Shown one piece after another: positions 4,751 through 9,467 of a DNA stretch of 9,467 nt. The stretch is from Thiobacillaceae bacterium (GTDB lineage: Bacteria > Pseudomonadota > Gammaproteobacteria > Burkholderiales > Thiobacillaceae), in assembly GCA_024643305.1 (NCBI GenBank), contig JAHENE010000061.1, positions 1 through 9,467 of the forward strand, read 5' to 3'. The position numbers were made by a program, and so were the translations under genes. Numbering within the stretch: the first letter of the stretch is position 1; the number at the start of each line of letters is the position of its first letter. Below the pieces are notes generated by a model. That model searched no databases and was not told where the DNA came from. It saw only the letters and a list, made by a program, of their open reading frames with translations.

Positions 4751-6685
4751 TTACTTGATGATGCGCAGTTCCACGCGGCGGTTTTGGGCGCGACCATCTG
4801 CTGATCCGTTGTCAGCAACTGGCATGGATTCGCCATAACCCTTGGAAGTAAGGCGGTTGGCATCAATGCCCTTTGAAATGAAGTAGTCCATCACGGCTTG
4901 AGCGCGACGTCCGGAAAGCCCCTCGTTGTACTCATCCGTGCCTACAGCATCGGTGTGGCCGCCAACCTCGACCTTGATTTCAGGGTAGCGCGCCAGGGTT
5001 GCGATCACATCGTCGAGAATGGGCAGCGCATCGTCGCGCAGGGCGGATTGGTCAAAGTCAAAGTTCACACCCTTGAGAACGGTAATTTCTTTCAGTGGGC
5101 AGCCAGTGTGGTCAACCTTTGTGCCTGCAGCGGTGTTCGGGCAGAGATCCTTATCATCGGTTACGCCATCACCATCGCTGTCGCCTATGACTGCAGCGGC
5201 AGGTGCGGCAGCAGGCGCTGCAGCAGGTGCGGCAGTAGCGGGGCCAGATTCAGGCGGAAGCAGGCTGGGATTGGCCGCCATAGCGTCGGCAAAAACCTTG
5301 TCCTTGTCGAGGAAGAGCTGATCTGCAGCAGACAGGGGGCAGATGGTGTCCGGGTCGAATTCAGCCTTCTCTTTTCCGTCGAACAGGTTGGGCGTATCCA
5401 GGCGCTGCAGACCGATAGCGGCAAGCAGATTGCCCATGGAAGCCTGTGTGCGGCCATAGGACTGGATGTAGTCGTGCGTGGCATTTACGTAGGCACGGCG
5501 TGCTTCAAACAGCTCATTTTCGGTGTCCAGCAGGTCAAGCAGGGTGCGCTGGCCAATATCAAACTGTTTGCGATAAGCATCGCGGGCTTTTTCGGTGGAA
5601 GTCAGATGCTGTTCAAGATACCTGAGCTGCTCTTCCAGGCGGAAGATATCGTTGTGCGCGATGCTCAAGGTTTGACGAACGTCGCGACACTCCTTGTCAC
5701 GCAAGTCCTTGGCCACATTTACGCGTTCAACATACTGGCGTTCGGCAGCCTTGTCGGAGCCACCGTTATAAAGGTTGTAATTCATGGCCAGACCAATTTT
5801 ACGGTCGTCGTAGTTGCCATCATATCCATTGGTGTCCCATCCCCAGGACTGGCTGGCTTGAAGGTCGAGCCGCGGGTAATATCTGGCGCGGCGGACCTGG
5901 ACGTCGGCCAGCGAGGAAACAATATTTTCGTTGGCTGCTGCCAGAGCGGGGTTGCCTTCGTATGCTTTTCTCAGGGCGTCGACCTTCTTGGAAGGTACGC
6001 CTTCCTTAAGGTAGCCAAGACCCGCCATTTCAGATGGGGGGAGGGTGCCTACAAGGCGCTGGTAGCGTGCGCTTACATCATGCAAATTGCTGGCTTCGGT
6101 CAGCAAATTGGATTCGGCAAGGGCCAAACGGCCGGCGGCTTGCTCAAGATCAACGCCACGGCCTACGCCCAGTTTTACCTTGCGCTGGATCTGTTCATAA
6201 ACCGCGCGGTGCTGGACATAATTTTGCTCGGCAAGCTTGTGGAGTTCACGATAGCGCAGCACATCGTTGTAGGCGCGCATCGTTTCCACTGCCGTACTTT
6301 CCGAGGCGTCGAGGAGTTCGTAATAACGAACGCGTTGGGCATAGCTGAGGCGCTTGACGTCATTGCGGGTTGCAAAGCCGTCAAACAGTATTTGATTAAG
6401 CCGCAGTTCAATGCCCTTGGATGTGAAATCTCGATGTCCGCCAGCGGCAACCGGATCGTCCCTGTGCTCGCTAAAGATACCCGCGTTAAGATCAACCGTT
6501 GGCAGGTAACGTCCCTTTACGGTATCGATGGTCTCGGTGGCCTCCTTGTAGGCATGCCATTTGGCCTGCACCTCTGGATTGCGTAGCACAGCTTCCTGAG
6601 CCGCATCCTTTAGCGTAATGGGTTGAGCATAAGCTGTGCCAACCATTGCAGCCATAATAGAAACTCGGAACCAATACGGAATCAT
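4751..6685 (-). CDS. TolC-family outer membrane channel fused to OmpA peptidoglycan-binding domain
   Basis: A 644-residue protein. Residues 1-20 are a signal peptide ending A-Y-A|Q. Residues about 21-440 form the two OEP repeats of TolC-type channels (type I secretion family), with D-A-A-Q-E-A-V-L-R-N-P-E near the start, L-R-L-N-Q-I-L-F-D-G in the first repeat, and L-A-M-N-Y-N-L-Y-N-G-G and R-T-L-L-D-L-L-D-T-E-N-E-L in the second. A Pro/Ala linker (477-501) and an acidic D-S-D-G-D-G-V repeat with two cysteines (502-532, thrombospondin type-3-like) lead to an OmpA C-terminal domain at 533-644. That domain has peptidoglycan-contact residues Asp579 and Arg594 (G-H-T-D and S-G-R-R-A). Next to divergent lapG and lapD, it is probably the LapE-like outer-membrane exit for a giant adhesin, anchored to the wall by its own OmpA part. 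The upstream in-frame ATG at 6727 is rejected because AAGGGG precedes 6685. Confidence 0.93.
   Translation of the reverse strand: MIPYWFRVSIMAAMVGTAYAQPITLKDAAQEAVLRNPEVQAKWHAYKEATETIDTVKGRYLPTVDLNAGIFSEHRDDPVAAGGHRDFTSKGIELRLNQILFDGFATRNDVKRLSYAQRVRYYELLDASESTAVETMRAYNDVLRYRELHKLAEQNYVQHRAVYEQIQRKVKLGVGRGVDLEQAAGRLALAESNLLTEASNLHDVSARYQRLVGTLPPSEMAGLGYLKEGVPSKKVDALRKAYEGNPALAAANENIVSSLADVQVRRARYYPRLDLQASQSWGWDTNGYDGNYDDRKIGLAMNYNLYNGGSDKAAERQYVERVNVAKDLRDKECRDVRQTLSIAHNDIFRLEEQLRYLEQHLTSTEKARDAYRKQFDIGQRTLLDLLDTENELFEARRAYVNATHDYIQSYGRTQASMGNLLAAIGLQRLDTPNLFDGKEKAEFDPDTICPLSAADQLFLDKDKVFADAMAANPSLLPPESGPATAAPAAAPAAAPAAAVIGDSDGDGVTDDKDLCPNTAAGTKVDHTGCPLKEITVLKGVNFDFDQSALRDDALPILDDVIATLARYPEIKVEVGGHTDAVGTDEYNEGLSGRRAQAVMDYFISKGIDANRLTSKGYGESMPVADNGSADGRAQNRRVELRIIK
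5192..5227 (-). repeat. Three 12-nt tandem repeats encoding Pro-Ala-Ala-Ala
   Basis: On the minus strand three consecutive 12-nt units start with CCT (5227-5216, 5215-5204, 5203-5192) and each encodes P-A-A-A in the linker between channel and OmpA domains. The units differ only at third codon positions. Linker length could vary between strains by slippage. Confidence 0.85.
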
Positions 6686-6691
6686 TTCAAA

Positions 6692-6697
6692 CCCCTT
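6692..6697 (-). promoter_or_regulatory. Ribosome binding site deciding the tolC-ompA start
   Basis: On the minus strand AAGGGG ends 6 nt before the ATG at 6685. The longer frame from 6727 has no such site and would put 14 extra residues, including E-T-S-I-F-F, in front of the signal peptide. Confidence 0.8.
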
Positions 6698-6721
6698 CAA
6701 GAAAAATATGGATGTCTCCCA

Positions 6722-6764
6722 ACCCAATTACCTTAGTAGATGTCTTGAACAAATGTAATTGGGT
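6722..6764. repeat. Perfect 10-bp inverted repeat upstream of tolC-ompA
   Basis: ACCCAATTAC (6722-6731) is exactly the reverse complement of GTAATTGGGT (6755-6764), with a 23-bp spacer. The arms repeat every 33 bp, close to three helical turns, so both halves face the same side of the DNA. It lies 37-79 nt upstream of the tolC-ompA ATG, in the promoter or 5' leader. It could be a paired operator for a dimeric regulator or a long-loop RNA stem in the leader. Confidence 0.65.
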
Positions 6765-6860
6765 CGGCGACAGGACTTTTTTATTCTCCGCTTTTCCTGC
6801 AGTTTTTCGCCAAATAGGCCGATATTTATGGGCAGATGTTCCGCATGATAAGCGTAAATC

Positions 6861-6886
6861 AAAAAAACAGGCAACCCTGTCTTTTT
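6861..6886. terminator. Terminator-like hairpin upstream of lapG
   Basis: ACAGG (6867-6871), loop CAAC, then CCTGT (6876-6880), flanked by AAAAA (6861-6865) and TTTTT (6882-6886) with one A-C mismatch between stem and flanks. It would work in both orientations. It lies 25 nt before the lapG start with no annotated gene ending there, so it may be an attenuator in the lapG leader, the end of an unannotated small RNA, or insulation between divergent promoters. Confidence 0.5.
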
Positions 6887-6911
6887 AGGCAATTGACCAA
6901 ATTACCACATA

Positions 6912-7601
6912 ATGTTGTATTTTCGACAAACTGGGTTTCTCGGAAAGTGCCTGATTATCGGGCTTTTCTTCCTGGGCATCCCCAATCCTCAGGCTGCGCT
7001 GCCAAATGTGGAGAAAATGCTCCTGTTGGCGCAGGCGCGTTATGGCGCCCAAGCCGTCCTGGCTGTGAATCAATGGCGGGAGATGCTGGCAAAATCACAA
7101 GGGAAACCTGAAGCGGAGCAAATTATCCGAATTAACGACTTCTTTAATCGCAGGATCGTTTTCGAGGATGACCCGGTGATATGGGGGAAGCCGGACTACT
7201 GGGCGACGCCGCTCGAAACTTTGGGACGCGGCATGGGGGATTGCGAAGACTTCGCCATAGCCAAGTATGTTTCACTCAAGAGTCTTGGAATTCCGATCGA
7301 CAAACTTCGGTTGACCTACGTTCGGGCACAACTCGGCGGTTACGGGGGCAGCGTATCGCAGGCGCACATGGTGCTGGCGTATTATCCCCTGCCCAATCAA
7401 GAACCCTTGATTTTGGACAACCTGATCAGTGATATCCGGCCTGCTTCCCAACGAAACGATCTTTTTCCGGTTTTCAGTTTTAACAGCGAAGGTTTGTGGG
7501 TGGGCAATGGCGCCTCGGAAAAACCCTCAGGAAGCCCGACTGCACGGCTTTCTCGCTGGCGCGATGTGATTGCCCGTATGCAGAGTGAGGGTGTTGAATA
7601 G
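6912..7601 (+). CDS. lapG: LapG-type periplasmic cysteine protease (BTLCP, DUF920)
   Basis: A 229-residue bacterial transglutaminase-like cysteine proteinase. Residues 1-28 or 29 are a signal peptide (K12 before the hydrophobic core, then P-Q-A-A). The catalytic triad is visible: Cys111 in G-M-G-D-C-E-D-F-A, His152 in Q-A-H-M-V-L-A-Y-Y and Asp169 in L-I-L-D-N-L. Asp110, Glu112 and Asp113 around the Cys match the calcium site known in LapG. The W-x-T-P-x-E-T-L-G-R-G-M-G block is typical. LapG cuts the N-terminal retention module of LapA-like adhesins after a di-alanine site and so frees cells from the surface; LapD holds it back when c-di-GMP is high. lapD follows 50 nt downstream. No good Shine-Dalgarno sequence precedes the ATG at 6912, yet an in-frame stop at 6894-6896 rules out an earlier start and the signal peptide requires this one. 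Confidence 0.94.
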   Translation: MLYFRQTGFLGKCLIIGLFFLGIPNPQAALPNVEKMLLLAQARYGAQAVLAVNQWREMLAKSQGKPEAEQIIRINDFFNRRIVFEDDPVIWGKPDYWATPLETLGRGMGDCEDFAIAKYVSLKSLGIPIDKLRLTYVRAQLGGYGGSVSQAHMVLAYYPLPNQEPLILDNLISDIRPASQRNDLFPVFSFNSEGLWVGNGASEKPSGSPTARLSRWRDVIARMQSEGVE

Positions 7602-7651
7602 CAACAACATCTTTTATACATATTGATATAGTTAACGCTGGAGAATAACCC

Positions 7652-9467
7652 ATGTCCCTGTTTAGACGCATCTGGCTAGCAGTAATAGGGCTCACCATCG
7701 CTGCCTTTGCAGGCAGTCTTCTGGTGAATGCTTATTCTGCACGCAGTTATCTGGAAAAACAGCTTTATCTCAAGAATCTGGACAATGCTACGGCGCTGGC
7801 GCTATCCATGTCGCAGATTAGGGAGAAAGACCCAGTAACCATAGAACTATTGCTTTCCGCCCAGTTTGATACCGGCCATTACCAGGAAATCACGCTTAGC
7901 GACCCTGCGGGCAAGGTGGTGGTTGAGCGGGTACAGGAAGTTGATGGCGACATCGGGGCGCCTGCCTGGTTCGTGCGGTTGTTTCCCATCAAAGCCGCTC
8001 CCGGCATTGCCCACGTGCAGGATGGCTGGAAGCAGTTTGGCACCATCACCTTGGCCAGCCAGAGCAAGTTTGCTTACCAGGACCTGTGGAAAAGCACCAT
8101 GGAGCTTTTTGTCTGGTTTCTGGTGGGTGGCGTTATTGCCGGATTGATTGGAACCTTGATGCTGCGGCTTATCACCAAGCCGCTGGATCGTGTTGTCGAG
8201 CAGGCGCAGGCCATCTCCCGCAGGCAGTTCATAACAGTGGATTTGCCAAGAATCCCTGAGTTGAACAGTGTTGTGCAGGCCATGAATGACATGGTGCTAC
8301 GGGTAAAACAGATGTTTGCCGATGAGGCCGCACGACTTGAATTTCTGCGCCAGCAGGCAAACCACGATAGCGTGACTGGACTACCCAACCGGGAATTCTT
8401 CATTAATCGCCTGCGCGATGCATTGGTCAGCGAAGAATCGGCTGCCGGCTTGCTGGCAATAGTTCGACTGGCTGACCTTGAGGCCATCAACGCCAAATTG
8501 GGGCATGACAAAGCTGACCAGTTGCTGCAATCAGTGGCTGGACTCCTTAACAGGGAATGCGCCGTCCAAAGTGACTGGCTGGCTGCGCGAATCCGCGGCT
8601 CGGACTTTTCCATACTTGCCCCACATGCGGTAGATGCCGCCATGCTGGCAGATTCTCTCGATCAATCCATGCGGCAACACGTTGCAACCGCTTTTCCCGA
8701 GCTTGAAAATCTGTTCCACGTTGCGGTTGTCGGCTACAGGCGAGGTGAGGCGATGGATGTCCTGTTGGCCAATGCTGACACAGCCTTGGCTACCGCAGAG
8801 GGCAAAGGGTATAACCAATCGCATGCCAGCGAAGTGCCGGACCATGTTCCGCCCGCCACTTCGGCCGAGGGTTGGCGCAATTTGGTGGCCAATGCCCTAG
8901 CCGAACAGCGCCTGAAGCTTGCACACTTCCCGGTGTTGAACGCCAGCGGACAATCCATTCACCAGGAATGCGCCATTCGCCTGCAAGCGGTGTCGGATGG
9001 CCCGTGGCTTCCAGCTGGCGATTTCATGCCCATGGCCGAACGCCTGAAGCTCACATCAGAACTGGATCTACAAGCCATCAATCTTGCATTGAGCATCCTG
9101 CGGACAGACAGGGGTGATATTGCCGTCAATCTTTCTGCGGACACGATCGCCGACTGGGGGTTTCATAACAAGCTGGTCGAGTTGCTGGAAGGGCAGCAGT
9201 CCTTGTGTCAGCGTCTGTGGGTCGAAGTGGCCGAGCATGGTGTTTTCCGGCAATTGGAAGCCTACCGGGATCTTTGCCGCACACTCAAAAAGCTGGGATG
9301 CCGAGTAGGCGTAGAGCACTTCGGGCACCGCTTCGGCGAGATCGCCAAGTTGTCAGATCTTGGCCTGGATTACCTCAAAGTCGACGGCAGCTTTATCCGT
9401 GACATTCATCAGAATGCCGGCAATCAGGAATTCCTTAAGGGTGTATGCAAGATGGCGCACTCCATTG
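7652..9467 (+). CDS. lapD: LapD-type inside-out c-di-GMP receptor (HAMP, degenerate GGDEF-EAL), partial
   Basis: Open for 605 codons from the ATG at 7652 (TGGAG 8 nt before it) to the window edge. Layout: membrane helix about residues 7-27; periplasmic LapD/MoxY-N domain about 28-150, with P-A-W-F-V-R-L-F-P-I (104-113) and D-G-W-K-Q-F-G (124-130), where Trp126 sits where LapD uses a conserved Trp for LapG contact; second helix about 152-171; HAMP about 172-225; GGDEF-like about 245-410; EAL-like from about 420. Both output domains look inactive: R-G-S-D-F (315-319) replaces GGDEF, E-C-A (439-441) replaces EAL, and E-H-F-G (555-558) replaces the catalytic D-D-F-G. The segment V-A-V-N-L-S and the Y-L-K-V-D-G-S-F-I-R-D end are kept, which is expected of a domain that binds c-di-GMP without cutting it. 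It should capture LapG in the periplasm when c-di-GMP is high. Confidence 0.95.
   Translation, partial: MSLFRRIWLAVIGLTIAAFAGSLLVNAYSARSYLEKQLYLKNLDNATALALSMSQIREKDPVTIELLLSAQFDTGHYQEITLSDPAGKVVVERVQEVDGDIGAPAWFVRLFPIKAAPGIAHVQDGWKQFGTITLASQSKFAYQDLWKSTMELFVWFLVGGVIAGLIGTLMLRLITKPLDRVVEQAQAISRRQFITVDLPRIPELNSVVQAMNDMVLRVKQMFADEAARLEFLRQQANHDSVTGLPNREFFINRLRDALVSEESAAGLLAIVRLADLEAINAKLGHDKADQLLQSVAGLLNRECAVQSDWLAARIRGSDFSILAPHAVDAAMLADSLDQSMRQHVATAFPELENLFHVAVVGYRRGEAMDVLLANADTALATAEGKGYNQSHASEVPDHVPPATSAEGWRNLVANALAEQRLKLAHFPVLNASGQSIHQECAIRLQAVSDGPWLPAGDFMPMAERLKLTSELDLQAINLALSILRTDRGDIAVNLSADTIADWGFHNKLVELLEGQQSLCQRLWVEVAEHGVFRQLEAYRDLCRTLKKLGCRVGVEHFGHRFGEIAKLSDLGLDYLKVDGSFIRDIHQNAGNQEFLKGVCKMAHSI

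Noticed and set aside
4898..6586. A 562-codon open frame on the plus strand, antisense to tolC-ompA
   Set aside because: It is exactly codon-on-codon with the sense gene, so its stops would need TTA, CTA or TCA codons in the sense strand, which are rare here. The translation shows no family features, while the sense protein has clear domains.
6893..6921. Promoter TTGACC-N17-TGTATT at the lapG start
   Set aside because: The -10 is poor, and transcription from it would begin inside lapG with no usable later start before the end of the signal peptide.
1..9467. Mobile elements, phage genes, CRISPR arrays, tRNA or rRNA genes
   Set aside because: I saw no transposase or integrase motifs, no regularly spaced direct repeats, no tRNA-like cloverleaf and no rRNA signature on either strand.

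Overview
The window looks like a chromosomal segment of a Gram-negative proteobacterium, most likely a betaproteobacterium. Supporting signs are moderate GC content, a Lap-type biofilm control pair, a TIGR02943-like ECF sigma factor and a signal-peptide-bearing MNIO RiPP operon. The genus cannot be read from the sequence. Nothing resembles an insertion sequence, prophage, tRNA, rRNA or CRISPR array.

Region 1 (1-1459, minus strand) is a housekeeping block. It holds argB (N-acetylglutamate kinase), then an EVE-domain protein 4 nt downstream, then the first 39 codons of a TauE/SafE-like membrane permease that overlaps the EVE stop codon by one base (TAATG). The three are probably co-transcribed.

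Region 2 (about 1560-4682, plus strand) is a compact operon: an ECF sigma factor, a small zinc-finger anti-sigma factor, an exported Cys-motif precursor protein (BufA/HvfA-like), a DUF692 MNIO enzyme (BufB) and its DUF2063 partner (BufC). This matches the bufferin / HvfABC / Gig family of copper-linked ribosomally made metallophores. Here the precursor is unusual: a pair of canonical EF-hand loops sits between the cysteine motifs (EAKCGQGRCG twice, EAKCG once). The DoxX-like fourth gene found in several related operons is absent. The inferred scheme is that metal stress releases the sigma factor from the anti-sigma factor, the operon is induced, BufB-BufC modify cysteines of the precursor in the cytoplasm, and the product is exported to the periplasm.

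Region 3 (4702-9467) is a Lap-type adhesin control locus. A convergent gene on the minus strand encodes a TolC-family outer-membrane secretion channel fused through a Pro/Ala linker and a Ca-binding-type acidic repeat to an OmpA peptidoglycan-binding domain. Divergent from it are lapG (periplasmic Ca-dependent cysteine protease) and lapD (inner-membrane c-di-GMP receptor with degenerate GGDEF and EAL domains), which runs off the right edge. High c-di-GMP should make LapD hold LapG and so keep a giant surface adhesin attached. The adhesin and the ABC/MFP parts of its exporter are not in this window.

The buf operon and the tolC-ompA gene converge on a strong bidirectional terminator at 4702-4731. 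The 226-bp tolC-ompA / lapG divergent region carries a perfect 10-bp inverted repeat and a terminator-like hairpin.
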